Notes: generated from the sequence alone by a model not told the origin. A stretch of 64,000 nt of DNA from Erodium maritimum (GCA_963921825.1 OY997588.1:83395043-83459042), one strand, 5' to 3'. Positions 44,480 to 56,250 are shown, counted from the first letter of the stretch. Translations and numbers: made by a program.

Positions 44480-45660
44480 CCTATTTGGTGGGAGGAGGTT
44501 TCAGTCTCATTCGTGTAGTAAAACTTGTACCCGAAACCAAATAAAAGATTCACCCCGGAAAATCTATGGATTCGTAGAAATGAACTGACGAGATTCAATT
44601 TCTAACAAACACAAATATCCTGATTTTTCAACCGCCGATCCTGGGACCTAGTCGATAAAATGCGAATGCCTAATAAGAGAAAATAACGGAATAAATAATA
44701 AAGTTGCAGAAAATAAACAGAGGACCCAATATTTTACGTGGTTCGGTAATGTTCCTACATCTACGGGACAACGACGAGCTCCTTGTATTACCCAAGAAAT
44801 AATCCGAGAATTACAAGGCTCACCCCCTATTTCTTACTACAAGTCGGTAATCTAAAAAAGAAAAAATCCAATCTTTTGATACCGATAAAATCAAGAAATC
44901 ACCTTCTCTTGTATATTGATAGCTAATTTTCCTCGTTCTTTCTTTGTAGAGAAGTTCCAAGAAAAACCAATGATTTTAACCGTGATAGTCGAACATCCCA
45001 AGAAGAACAAAAGAAACAAACCTCTCTTAGTACCGTTGGCTTCTTAAACTCAGGAACATGTCAAGTTCTCTGTATTGCCACAACGACCAACAACATCAAT
45101 CTTAAATCAACATCACACGTACACAACACCAAGCAATAACATGTGCTGCCCTGATCTTCTCTCTCTAAACATATGGAGCCTTCACAGCAACCAATCTTTG
45201 GTAGCTCTATCTTCTCTACCAAATGATCTCGCCGCCCAAGTCTTGACCCCCCCCCCCCCCCCCATTTGCTTCATGTTCCCCAACATATAACCTAGATGAT
45301 AGAAATGGGCCTAAGTGTGGGCTTTAGTTGTTGGGTATAAGAGTCATGACCTTTGAGCCAAAAAAACAACAATCTCCACCTTGGCGACAAAGCCATAAAA
45401 GCTCCACCTGCTCGTCGTCCTCCACCAAGCCGTAAAGACCCCACCTCGAAGGGTCCTCCCCCGAGGGGCGTCAACATCGAGAAATCTTGATCAAGTTGAG
45501 ACAATGCTCTAACTTGACCACCGTTACCACCTTTGTCAACATATCAGCTGCGTTTTCCTTGGTATCAACTTTTTCCAACAATACCAGTTTATCCTCAATG
45601 ATATCTCTGATAAAATGAAAATGAGAGAACCCTATTGAAACAGTTTAACTCAGATTCATA
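44480..45660 (-). mobile_element. Ty1/copia 3' end (RNase H tail plus LTR), minus strand
   Basis: On the minus strand, 45640-45500 reads FHFIRDIIEDKLVLLEKVDT, then AADMLTKVV and KLEHCLNLI, the C-terminal end of a copia RNase H, then non-coding DNA and a polypurine-type AAGGTGGAGATTGTTG (about 45370-45385). The LTR-like sequence continues leftward and includes TACGTGGTTCGG (44738-44749 on the plus strand), a motif common in plant copia LTRs. It is a different family from the copia elements at 9-26 kb. The left border is uncertain. Confidence 0.65.
45247..45263 (+). repeat. Poly(C) tract, 17 bases
   Basis: A run of 17 C inside the minus-strand copia LTR. Confidence 0.9.
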
Positions 45661-45701
45661 ATTGGAAAGACCACGTTTTTCTCTTTCTATTTTATTTTAT
45701 A

Positions 45702-45856
45702 GGGAAGATTTCAATATAACACCCTATCAAATATTTATTTTCAATATGATACCTTAACAATTTTTTTTTTGTATTTTAATACCTATACCAAACATTTAAC
45801 AACACTTTATTACCCAGTCGATAGATTTGGACGGACGTCGTTAGTCATTCCCGATT
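45702..45856 (+). repeat. Left terminal inverted repeat of the MULE
   Basis: It starts GGGAAGATTTCAATATAACACC. The inverted counterpart starts at 61651 with GGAAAAATGTCAATATAACACC on the minus strand. Confidence 0.85.
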
Positions 45857-46114
45857 CACGTGTTCAAATACTTTTCTAAATCCCCAAACTACCAATGACG
45901 ACTTTAAACACATCTTGGCTCCTTTGTTGAATAGAATAGAAAGAAGTTGAAGAGAGAAAAAGACATCGATGGCACGAAGGTGAAGCTCGAGTGGAGAAAA
46001 ACTCGAATGCTGGGTGTTGAAGCTTGGGTGGAGAAGGAAATCGAAGGTTGGGTGTGAAGATTGAAGGAAATCAAAGGTTGAGTGTGAATATTGAAGGAAA
46101 TCGAAGGTTGGGTC

Positions 46115-46709
46115 ATGTTGATGAAGATGTCGAACACGAAGAAGAAGTGGTTCTGCCACTGTGGAGTTGAAACACTTGTACGAACCTCTACCACGAAGTT
46201 GAATCCAAGAAAAAGGTTCGTTGAGTGTGAGAATTTCATTGTAAGTGATGCATTTAATTAGGGTTTGTGTTTTGGGGATTTTTGGGAAATTTCAGCTAAA
46301 TTTAGGGTTTTTTTTATAGAGTTATTCCCAGTGCAATTTTTATCGTTGGATTGATGGACCGAAATGAGAATCTGGGAAAAAGTCAGCTGGAAACTCAGAG
46401 CAATTCAAACAATTAGAAGATAGAGTTGCAATGTTGGAAGATGAGAATTGTAAATTGCTTGAGCAAATGAAAGTTTTTGAAGATAGAGTTGCAAGGATGG
46501 AAGATGAGATTTCTATTGTGTTTGAACAACAAAAAATTGGCGAAGAAAGGATTCTAAATCTACAATTGGATGTGGATGCTAAAAAAGACAAAGCCAAAAA
46601 AATGATTATGATAGTTGTTGTAGGATCTGTGTTTAATTTTTGTATAAGTAGGTTTATAATAATTTTTGTAAGGAATGAAACTTATTGTCTTGTAAGTTGT
46701 AAGTGTTAA
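46115..46709 (+). pseudogene. GRF zinc-finger / coiled-coil / membrane-segment gene inside the MULE
   Basis: Exon 1 (46115-46240) encodes WFCHCGVETLVRTS, then NPRKRFVECENF, the start of a GRF-type zinc finger (C-x-C-G ... R-x-F-x-x-C). A 91-bp intron with donor GTAAGT and acceptor CCCAG leads to exon 2 (46332), which completes the finger with CNFYRWIDGPK. The next codon is a stop (TGA at 46365), and a small frameshift follows. From 46431 the frame is open again: an EDRVAMLEDEN/EDRVARMEDEI coiled coil and a hydrophobic segment VVVGSVFNFCISRFIIIF near the end. This layout matches the plant At4g04775-like family. The function of that family is not known; GRF fingers bind single-stranded nucleic acid in other proteins. 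Confidence 0.75.
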
Positions 46710-48220
46710 AGTTTTTTTTTGATAGGCGATTAATTTATTCAAACAGGAAACCAAGGTGGAAACCTGCTAAAAAAGCCTTAAAAACGGCTACAACCAAAAA
46801 CAGGAAACAAGAAACAAACAAAAACCAGTAAATACACCAAGAGAACATATTAACCCCCTGCCGCCACTCTCCTGCGCCTGCCCCTGATACACGACCTCGG
46901 ATCCGTCGTCCACTACTCGTAGGATACATCCGGTAAAAGGTCTCCTGCCATCTGAAGTAAACTGAAAATATGCGGCCTCAAACTATCAAAAACCTCATTT
47001 ACCGACAGCGAAATGCTTCTGAAAGCAATATCATTACGTTGTAACCAAAGATACCAGCAAGTCAGGTAACAAACTTTCAGCCAGGCTGACCCCCCAAACT
47101 TTCATTCACCAAAATCCAACTCTCAAAAGCCGGCTGAAAAGAAAACGGCATCACCCATGAGACTGACCACCAACAATGCATTAGACCCCACAAACTCCAA
47201 GAATAACCACAATGGAGGAAAAGGTGTTCCAAATCCTCGAAGCAGGACTTGCAAAAATAGCGCCTCATAGCATTCAGTGATATTCTACAACCTCGAGCTT
47301 CAAGAAAAGACATAGTGGGAACTACCGAGTGAAGCACTAGCCATAAAAGCATATTGTATTTCGGGGGCAGTCCCTTAACCCATAAAAATGCTGCCCAACT
47401 TACCACATCAAAAGACGATACGATCAACCTGTAAACCGCCCCTACAGAGAAACGGGGACCCTTAACCCAGATCATCTTGTCCGGAGCATCAGACAGACAA
47501 ACAGAATACAAGAGCTCCTTCAAATCCGGTCCTCCCCTAGTTCTCGATCAAAAAGATCTCGTCTGAACATTAATAACCACCGACCTTCTCTCTAGTAATC
47601 ATTCACCGAAGCTACCTGGTCACGAGCAGCAATAAACAACTGAGGGAATTTGAAACGAAGTGCTTCATCCCCTAGCCAGACATCATCCCAAAAACTCACC
47701 CTCAACCCATTACCCACCTTCTAGTGAATTCCCTGTCCTCCAAAAAGAGGTTGAAAACGTGGGTCATTGGATAAGCTCATAATGTGACCAAACAAAAACG
47801 AACTGCTCGGATGATCTAGTTTCATCAAATCCTAGTCACTCGGGTTCCATCTAAACTTGTCACAAATAAACTGCTTCTAGAGAGAGTTATCTTCTTCAGC
47901 GAATCTCCAAAACCACTTGGCCAATAAACTCAAGTTCACCTCTTCCAGTCTTCTGAGGCCCAAACCACCCTCCACCCTTGGTCGGCATACCTTACCCCAT
48001 TTTACTTTATGAATAACTCTCCGTGCTACACTGTGCGACCAGAGAAACTGACGTTGTAACCTTTCAAGCTTAAGGATCACCATCCTTGGAGCCTTAAACA
48101 AACTCATACAAAACACAGGGAGGGCGGCCAAGGTTGATTTCAACAAAACCACACGGCCTGCAATGTTCAATGTCTTAGCTTTCCACCCATTTAAATACTT
48201 TCTCCCTGTAAGTGTTAAAG
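46698..48220 (-). mobile_element. 5'-truncated LINE in the MULE, with 14-bp target duplication
   Basis: TGTAAGTGTTAAAG occurs at 46698-46711 and 48207-48220. A run of nine T (46712-46720) beside the left copy is the poly(A) tail of a minus-strand insert. The insert holds only the ORF2 C-terminal third. Removing it restores continuous MULE sequence. Confidence 0.95.
47077..48206 (-). pseudogene. LINE ORF2 C-terminal part (RT thumb and zf-RVT), truncated
   Basis: Minus-strand frames at 48170-47877 (RVVLLKSTLAALPVFCMSLF, KVKWGKVCRPRVEGGLGLRRLE) and 47523-47077 (LWVKGLPPKYNMLLWLVLHSVVPTM, YFCKSCFEDLEHLFLHCGYS) correspond to residues beyond the catalytic RT core of L1-type ORF2, ending with the zinc-binding C-x2-C...H-x3/4-C. 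The catalytic region and endonuclease are missing. Stops and frameshifts separate the two frames (for example near 47525 and 47870). It is similar to the homologous part of the LINE at 53190-56024 but clearly diverged. Confidence 0.9.
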
Positions 48221-48254
48221 TTGTTGGAAGAAATGAAAAATGGTTGATGTTGTG

Positions 48255-48725
48255 GGTTAAATTTGATCTTCATTGTTTGTCCTTATTAGTTTTTGGTTAT
48301 GTGTTGTTTTGATATGAATTTGGGAACAAAGGAGACCATAGAAATGAACATGAATGAAAATGTAGAAGTTAATATGTACATGAGTACTAAACTAAAAATG
48401 CAAATGTATTTGGTTAAATTTGATCTTCATTGTGTGTCCTTGCCGGTTTTGAGTTATGTGATGTTTTGATATGAATTTGGGAACAAAGGAGACCATGGAA
48501 ATGAACATGAATGAAAATGTAGAAGTTAATCTGTACATGGGTACCAAACTGAAAATGCAAATGTATTGGGTTAAATTTGATCTTCACTGTGTGTCCTTAC
48601 TGATTTTAGGTTATGTGTTGTTTTGATATCAATTTGGTAACAAAGGAAACCATGGAAATGAACATGAATCAAGATGTAGAAGTCAATCTTTGCATGAGTA
48701 CCAAACTAAAAATGCTAATGAGAAC
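48255..48725. repeat. 157-bp tandem repeat, three copies, at the transposase break
   Basis: Copies start at 48255, 48412 and 48569, each with GGTTAAATTTGATCTTCA, ATGAACATGAAT and TAGAAGT(T/C)AAT. The period is exactly 157 both times. The array begins where the transposase core stops (about 48730). Confidence 0.95.
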
Positions 48726-49735
48726 CACTTTCAAGAAGTCTTGTTTTCTTGCTCCACGATAGCGAAGGCTAATGGAAACATTCTTCCATTAGCGTCAAAT
48801 CCCACCGCTGCTAAGAGCTGCCCACCGAATCTTCCCTTCAAATGGCATCCATTCAAACCCACTAATGGCATGCATCAAGCAAGGAACCCATCCTTCGGGA
48901 CCTTGTAGCGAATGTACAACCTCAGGATCCTTGTTTGTTTTGATGGGTCAGGAGGATATACTTCATGCTCAACCATCAGTTTCGCCTTACTATCCACGTT
49001 TGTATGCTGGAGCATTGCACAATATGTGAACAGACGTATTGCGCTGCCACATCACTAGCGAATAGCTCTCTAGCTTTGTAAATCGTACGATACAACTACA
49101 TGTCTCCCACTTCCAATTGTAGCTCATGCCAAATCAAATTCCTTAGTTGACCTATTTCCATGTTAGGTGCCTCTCGTATCTCTCTAGAAAACCTATGTGC
49201 TAAGTAAAGGACGTGGATTGAAAGGTTCTTCATCTTTCGTGGGAATAGTGGTTGATGTGGAACCCATCTACGTATCTCTAACACATCTGTGCCCTTATAT
49301 GAACCTGCCCATCACTATAAATTACACGAGTTTTCTTCACATTGAACTCCAATCTTGTGGGGTTCATTCCGCTTGAACTTAAACTCAAACCTTACACTAA
49401 CTGTATGACCCGTAAACAATAGCCTAAACACTTCTGCATCCCCGGAAAAGTACCCATACCTATGTTGATTTCTGATATGTTATCATCCAAGTCCTAAACC
49501 TTCCTTTCATCCAACTGATTTGCTAAATTCACTTCTTCCTGGTCTCCATCTACCCCTTCCATTTTATCATCATCAGATGACTCTTCAACCGGAATCTGCT
49601 ATACAATATGTGGTCTCCGGTCATACATATCCTCATAGTCTAGCTCTTCATCCTTTCCAACAACCATTTTTCCCATCACTTTCAAAGACCATGTCCTTCA
49701 ACCACCTAGGGAAGTCACTTTACTCCAACATGGGT
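48726..49735 (-). pseudogene. MuDR-type transposase, middle part and start of catalytic core
   Basis: On the minus strand, about 49460-49330 reads VSVRFEFKFKRNEPHKIGVQC, the MuDR N-terminal DNA-binding domain. 49230-49110 reads FSREIREAPNMEIGQLRNLI. 48880-48738 reads GLNGCHLKGRFGGQLLAAVG and GRMFPLAFAIVEQENKTS, the first part of the RNase H-fold transposase core. The first catalytic Asp (G-x-D-G-C-H) is Asn (AAT complementary to 48851-48853). Frameshifts and stops are frequent. The core ends at the 157-bp repeat array, so the remaining catalytic residues and any SWIM zinc finger are missing. Confidence 0.85.
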
Positions 49736-49737
49736 TG

Positions 49738-50366
49738 ATCATCGTCAATACCCCTTCCCCTTCTGCTTTCGTGCTTGCTTCAACCTTCCTCTTCATTGTA
49801 TTGTGCTGCCACATCCTCATGCTCAGTTTTCATGTGAGCTGCTTGTTCTTGACCTACATGTTGAGGCATAAGAAGAAAATTATTACAAAACACAACATGA
49901 ACAAGTCACAAATAATAGCTACATGTTTAACAAATTCATACCTTTCTCACATTCCACATGATCTGCTTCCAGAACTTCCTCTTCACTTTGTTTGTTGATT
50001 TCATCATCAACGTGTGTCTTCCCCTTCCGCTTACGTGCTTGCTTCAACCTCTCATCTTAATTGGCTTGTGTTGCTAAACCCTTATGCTCAAGTTCCATGT
50101 GATGTGCTTGCTCTTGACCTACATTCATGAATATGAAGCACATAATTGGAAAACATAACATGAACAAATCACAAATAATAATTGACTTGTTTAATAGATC
50201 CATACCTTTCTCAACTTCCCCCATAATCTGATTCCACTTCCTCTTCATACTCTTGTACTGCCACATCCTCATGCTTAGTGCCCGTGTGATGTGCTTGCTC
50301 TTGACCTACATTCAGAAATATGAAGCACATAATTGAAAAACATAACATGAAAAAATCACAAATAAT
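49738..50366 (-). repeat. Tandemly amplified exon-intron units of the MULE gene, part 1
   Basis: On the minus strand a unit of about 160-270 bp recurs. It consists of an acidic exon (Q-E-Q-A-x-H-M, then ESDHMEVEK-like residues) followed by a short intron that begins GTATG and ends near TGTAG. Three copies lie here, with introns near 49846-49960, 50113-50210 and from 50296 on; the last is cut by a LINE. Confidence 0.8.
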
Positions 50367-50420
50367 AATTGACTTGTAAGATTTCAAAAGGTTAGAAAAA
50401 AGAGAGAGAGCGAGAGAGAG

Positions 50421-52328
50421 GATGGGGAGGTATCACCGGCCACCACGGTCACTGGTTCTTCGACAGCGACTCTGTCGTTCCGGGAAGTGGTGATCGAGGG
50501 GAAGAGGCTTTCGTTTCCTAGTGCAGTGGATGTAGCCAAAGCCTTCGGCCCGATTCGAAGTGCACCTAGGGCTGCTGTCGATCGTGGCAATGGGCTTTTG
50601 GGGGAGACTGGTGGTGGGTCGAAGTTTGATGGGCAGGAGAAGCGCGCTGTTGAGGAGATCAGAACATGAGGTATTAGGGCTGCATCGGATCGTTTTGATG
50701 GGAATCACAGCTCTGTAGGGGCGGGCCGTTCCGGAGTGCAGAAGGTTGATCGGTGTGGGGGCGACCTGATCAAGCCGCTAGCATCTGCATCCGGGGTCAA
50801 GCTCTTTGTGTTCAATCTCCCGTTCGGTGTCGATGACGTGTGGCTCCGGGACTTTTGCCAATGTGCAAGAGAGGTGTTGAGAGCCAATGTTGCCCGGAAG
50901 CCTAACGGTAAAGGGAAATATTTTGGTTTCGTCTATGCCCAGTCCCATTTGGATGCTGAGAGGATTGTCTCCAAATGCCACGGTTCCATTGTTCGTGGCT
51001 ATAGATTGTTGGTTGCCTATGACCTAAAATCAGGGTCGGGTGGCAAGGCTCCGGCTGCGTCTGGAGTAGGAGTTAAAGTCAGGAGGGAGGCGACCCCTAA
51101 ACCGGTTGTGGCTGGGAAGGTAGTTGAGCCAAATGTTCTGTCGTTGGAGAATGGGGTTTTGTGTGTGGCTCGGAATGAATGTTATGTCTGTGACATTCAG
51201 GAGGCGATGAGTAGGCAAGGCATGTTTGACGTTGAAGTTCGTGGCTTCGGGAACAGAGTGTTCCTTATCACTTGTCCTGATCCACTTTTTGCAAAGGAGC
51301 TGAGGGAGTCGGGGGTGGGCTGGCTGCAGACGTGGTTTGAGGTCGTGGACGGGCCAACTTCCCTGTTGAAAGAACCGGGCATTTTTAGTTGGTTCGAGGT
51401 TTTGGGTGTCCCGTTTCATGGGTGGTCCACAGAGAATTTCAGCAGCATTGCCGGTGCTGTGGGTACTGTGGTTAGCGTGGTTGATACTGACCATAAGGGA
51501 GACTCTTTCGGAAAGGCCTTTGTGCTGGTGCATCAGTCTAATGTAGTCCCGAGGACTGTGGAGGTAGATTTATCGTTGGGTTCAGGGGTTTATCCTGTGG
51601 TGCTCATTCCAATTGCATCCAAGGAGGTTCCCTTCAGGTGTGCTGCGTCTGCGACAGAACAGTCCTATTCGTCTGATCTTTTGGCCTCCAGGAGATCGGT
51701 ACAGTCTGGGCACTCGCTGGGAACGGAAGTAGCTGGGGCTTCAGCAGGGGATACTCGGGCCCAATCGAGTGAGTTAACTCCAAGCCCAATCCGACCTATT
51801 TCTTCTGGGCCGCAAATCACACCCTTCTCGCGGCTGTTTGGGGATAGTGAGGACGTTGGAGTTCAACACACTGTTCCATCGCCTGCCCTGAGAGTATCGT
51901 CTGTTTCGCCTGAGAAGTCGGCACGGGAGGCTTTCTTGGCTGCGGGTCCTCTACCGATGGAGGTCGAGCAGCAGAAGAGGAAACGAGGGAGGCCGAGGAA
52001 GGGGGCTCCCAAGCCTGTGGTTTCGCCGACAACGTATTATCAAACCCGGGCACGTTCACGTTCGATCGGAACTGGTGGGAGTTCAGGTCCGGTTATGATA
52101 TATATTGCTCGGAAGCTTAAAGACGGCTCGGGGGATTGGTCGTACTGTAAAAAGATGGGAAAGAAGGCGCTTGATCTCGGTCCGCTGGTGCTTGAGCAGT
52201 TTGACTCTTTGGACCTTGAAATACCTCAACGCTCCTTGTTGGAAGACAGACACAGTGATAGCGAGGAGTACAACTCGGCCGGCCTTTCAGGTACGTCGGG
52301 AGACCCTGTTTTGGGGTCTTCTCTCTGA
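50421..52328 (+). pseudogene. LINE ORF1: RRM and AT-hook protein, one premature stop
   Basis: The frame (codons in phase with 50487) is open from the GA-rich leader to 52328 except for a single TGA at 50667-50669. No ATG precedes the conserved part in this frame, so the original start is unclear. An RNA-recognition motif lies at about 50799-51020: RNP2-like LFVFNLP and RNP1-like KGKYFGFVYA. A second domain (about 51120-51520) is followed by a Ser/Pro-rich tail and a basic KRKRGRPRKG AT-hook-like motif at about 51975-52005. An RRM in ORF1 marks the LINE group first described in beet (BNR type). Such proteins bind the element's RNA. Confidence 0.9.
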
Positions 52329-52334
52329 TTTTTG

Positions 52335-55300
52335 ATGAAATTCCTCACGTGGAACGTGAGGGGTATGCATTCCGATGCTAAACGGAATTGCATAAAAAAG
52401 TTGGTTCTGTTGAATGATGTTGATGTTGTTATGTTGCAAGAAACGAAACTTTCTGTTGTTAACACCGATATTCTTAGAAGTTGTGGTTTTGATGTTGGTT
52501 GGGAGTGTGATTGGGTCCCGGCTCAAGGGACGGCTGGTGGAGTTTTGTTGGCGTGGAGGGTGTTGGTGTTTACTAAGTCGATCTCTCTGTTGGAACATAA
52601 CTCTATTTGTTGGAACGGGTTGCATGTTGCTACTAGTGTGTCTGTCAGTTTTGTGAATGTTTATGTGCCATGTAGGGCTCGGGATAGAGCGAGTTATTGG
52701 GCTTCTTTGTGTGCAAAGCGCTCTCAGCTCCATGAGATTATGTTTGTGGGTGGTGACTTTAACTCGGTCCTATCAGTGGAGGAGCGGCGTGGTAGTAGCT
52801 TTAACAGGGGAGATAGTCAAGTGTTTGCTGACTTTGTGGATGACATGCAGTTGGTTGATCTGTCTCTGGTGGGTGCTAAGTATACTTGGTATGATTCGGG
52901 TTCTAAGGCCTCGAGGCTGGACCGTTTTCTTGTCTCTCCGGATGCGTTATCAGCCTTTGGAGCTTTGGAGCAGCGGAGTCTCCTAAGGGGTGTTTCTGAT
53001 CATCGGCCGGTGGTGTTGGGGATGGAGGTGGTGGATTGTGGTCTGAAACCGGTGAGGTTATTGAATGCTTGGTTAGAGAATAAGTCTTTCCTGCCGACTG
53101 TACGTATGTTATGGGAGTCCTATGTTGTGCAAGGTGACCCTGATTATGTGCTCTGGGTGAAATTGAGGAATCTTTGAAGGGATCTTCAAGTGTGGAATAA
53201 GGAGGTCTTTGGCAAGCTGGAGACCGAGGTGGCTAATCTGGCCTCTGAGTTGGACGGTTGGGATGGCCTGTTGGATGGTAGGGAGCTATCTGGGGAGGAA
53301 AGATCGAAGAGAGCACTGTGTAGGGCTCGGCTCCTACAGAAACAAAGGTGGTTGGCCAAGGTTTGGTGTCAGAAGGCTCGGTTCCGTTGGTTTAAAGGGG
53401 GAGATCGTTGTACCCGTTTCTTCCATCGGATTGCGAATTTCAGGGCCACGAGGAATAGGGTTGCTCGGTTACGTGTAGGCCAAGGGGTTGTTTCTAGCCC
53501 GGTTGAGATTAAGCGGGCGGCAGTGGAGCATTTCTCCGCCCGTTTTGCTGTTGATCCTCACATTGTAGTGAACCTCCCCGATCTCCCGTTTCGATCCGTT
53601 TCATCGATCCAAGCTGATTGGTTGGAAGCCGGGTTTGGGGCGGACGAGGTGTTTTTGGCGGTAAAGGGGTGTGGCGGTGAAAAGGCCCCTGGACCCGATG
53701 GTTTCTCGATGAGGTTTTATCGGGATTGTTGGAGTGTGGTGGGTGGAGATGTTTTGCTTTTCTTATCGGCTTTCCATGGATCCGGGAAGTTGGGCAAGGG
53801 TCTTAACTCGTCTTTCCTGACATTGATACCAAAGTCAGGGACGGCCAGTAGTTTTGATGAGTACTGTCCGATCAGTTTGATTTCTGGGCCTTACAAGATT
53901 TTGGCTAAAGTGTTAGCAAACCGGTTAAAAAAGTTTCTCCCTGACTTGATCAGTGACACACAGAGCGGGTTTGTGGCAGGAAGGCAGCTAGTTGATGGTG
54001 TTCTCATAGCTTCGGAATTATTACAAAAGCTGAAGATCACTAAGACAGAAGTCGTTCTGCTAAAACTGGATTTTGAAAAGGCATATGACAAGGTTCATTG
54101 GGGGTATATTGATAGAATCTTGGAAGCAATGGGCTTCGGAGGGAAGTGGAGAGGGTGGATGCAGAGTTGTTTTCGGGCTCATGTCTCGGTGTTGATAAAT
54201 GGTTCGCCAAGTGGAGATTTCCCGGTTTCAAATGGGATAAGACAGGGTTGCCCGTTATCTCCTTTCCTGTTTTTGCTTGCAGCAGAGGGTTTACACCAAC
54301 TTTTGGAGGAAGGGAAGCGTTGTGGGCTCTTTAGTGGTGTGGACATTGGGTCAGGTGGATTGTCTCTTTCCCATCTACAATTTGCGGACGATACCTTGTT
54401 GTTTGTGAAAGGTGACTTGGCTGGTATATCTTTTGTTAAAGACTTGTTGGAACGCTTTCAGAAGGGTTCGGGCCTAAAGATCAATTTTCACAAGTCTACT
54501 ACAGTTGTTTTGAACGAAGCTGGTTGCTCGGCCTATGATGTATCTCGGCTCATTGGGTGTCAGGTGGGGTCACTTCCCATGAAATATCTCGGGTTCTGGT
54601 TGGGTGCGAACCCAAGGAAGGTGGCTACATGGGATCCTGTGGTGGACAAGTTCAAGAAGTCTTTGGGTTTATGGAAGTTGAAGAATTTGAATTTGGCCGA
54701 CCGAATTGTTTTGATCAAATCCACCTTATCGGCGTTGCCTATTTTCTACATGTCCCTTCTTAGAGCTCCCAAGAAGGTTATTGCTGTTTTAGAGGCTTGG
54801 CAGAGACGTTTCCTATGGACTAATCCATACACAGGGAAAATGTTTTACAAAGTCAAGTGGAGTAAGGTTTGTAGAGGGCGGGAGGAGGGTGGCCTTGGGA
54901 TTAGGCGTTTGGAAGGGATGAATACTAGTCTACTGGCCAAGTGGTGGTGGAGGTTTGCTTCAGAAGATGATTCCCTGTGGAAGAAGGTTGTTTGTGCCTT
55001 GTATGGTTGGGATCCTGCGGATTGGGATTTAGCCAAGTTGGATAAGCCAGGTTCTTCGTTTTTGCTTTCTCATATTATGTTCTTGGCTTATGATCCGAGT
55101 TTTTTGGGGCTTTTTGGGAATCAGGGGGTGCACTGGTCCTTGGGGAGTGGAGATAGGATCTCCTTTTGGGATGATGTTTGGGTGGGTCCTGTCCCCTTAC
55201 GGTATAGGTTCTCGGCCCTGTATCTGATTTGTCCGGCCAAGTTCGCAAAAGTGGAGTTCTTTTGGTCTTTGGGCCATTGGAGGATCGGTTTTAGCAGGGA

Positions 55301-56024
55301 TCTTGAGGAATGGGAGGAGGTTTCGGCTGGGTGTCTCTTTGAATTGTTGGCAACTGTGCAGGTTCGGCCGGACAGGTGTGATGCCCTGGTGTGGGTAAAG
55401 CAACCGAAGGGCTTCTCGGTGGCTTCGGTTTATGAGGAGTTGTCGGGGTCGGGGGTCATGAGGAGTGTGGTAGGATGGGCTTCGATTCTTTGGGTGAAAG
55501 GGCTTCCTCCGAAGTTCTGTGTCTTTGTTTGGCTGGCGGCTCACAGGGCTCTACCCACTATGGAGTTTCTGGAAAGCAGGGGGGTTCGTGTTTCCCTAAA
55601 TCGCATGCTCTGCCTGTTCTGTAAGTCTTCTTTTGAAGAGGTTGATCATATGTTGTTGCATTGTCAGTTTTCAGGGGCGATTTGGTTGAAAATTTCGATG
55701 TGGTGGGGTGTTTATGGTCATATGCCTAAGTCTGTTGCGGAGGTGTTATTGTGGTGGAAGGGACTGGGCCCGGTCTGGTGGTGGACGGGATGGGTTTGTG
55801 TGGGCTACTTGACTTTGTGGCATGTGTGGTTGGTGAGAAATGGGGCGGCCTTCAACGCCGTTATGTTATCAGTGGATGAGGTGGTGGCTAAGGTGAAACA
55901 TCACTCTTTTAGCCTGATGTGGAGTTCGGGAGCACTTCGTCAGGGTGTCACTGTTGAGTTCTGGTTGCGTGTCCCTGCGAGGTGTTTGAGGAGGAAGGGA
56001 GAGCGCCGTTCTGGGTCGATATGA
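52335..56024 (+). pseudogene. LINE ORF2: endonuclease and reverse transcriptase, single internal stop
   Basis: There are 1229 codons in one frame with a single TGA (53175-53177). The APE-type endonuclease spans about residues 1-225: TWNVRG, QETKL, GGDFNSV, GVSDHRPV. The RT (about residues 430-750) has EKAPGPDGF, LKLDFEKAYDKVHW, GIRQGCPLSPFLF and the catalytic FADD at 54381-54392. The zf-RVT domain near the C-terminus (LWVKGLPPKFCVFVWLAAHR, LCLFCKSSFEEVDHMLLHC) is complete. It begins six bases after the ORF1 stop. The protein nicks target DNA and copies LINE RNA in place. Apart from the internal stop no key residue looks lost. Confidence 0.95.
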
Positions 56025-56250
56025 TCAGGGAGCTGGTGGGCGGTTTTTGGTGTTTCGTTTTGCATTTTTTGTTTTCAGTAGTTGTTTCTCGGACTGTTGG
56101 GATTGTTTATTACTTTGGTTATGTTGCTCATTGTAGCCGTTTTGGTAGGGGGAAAAAGCTCTAGCTGAGTTGTTTTCCTCGCTTCGCTTCTATGCTTTAT
56201 AGAACGAATGCTCAATAAAATCTTCGCTAATCAAAAAAAAATTGACTTGT

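Larger units (their letters stand above)
50367..56250 (+). mobile_element. Full-length L1-type LINE with RRM-bearing ORF1, nearly intact
   Basis: AATTGACTTGT at 50367-50377 recurs perfectly at 56240-56250 after an A run (about 56233-56241). The element between is about 5.86 kb with a short GA-rich leader, ORF1 and ORF2. Each ORF has only one in-frame stop, so this is the youngest-looking insertion in the window. It sits in an intron of the MULE transposase gene and splits one of its repeated exon-intron units. Confidence 0.95.

Noticed and set aside
53209-53478. Plus-strand 89-codon frame and similar short frames in 53-55 kb
   Set aside because: Out-of-frame shadows of LINE ORF2.
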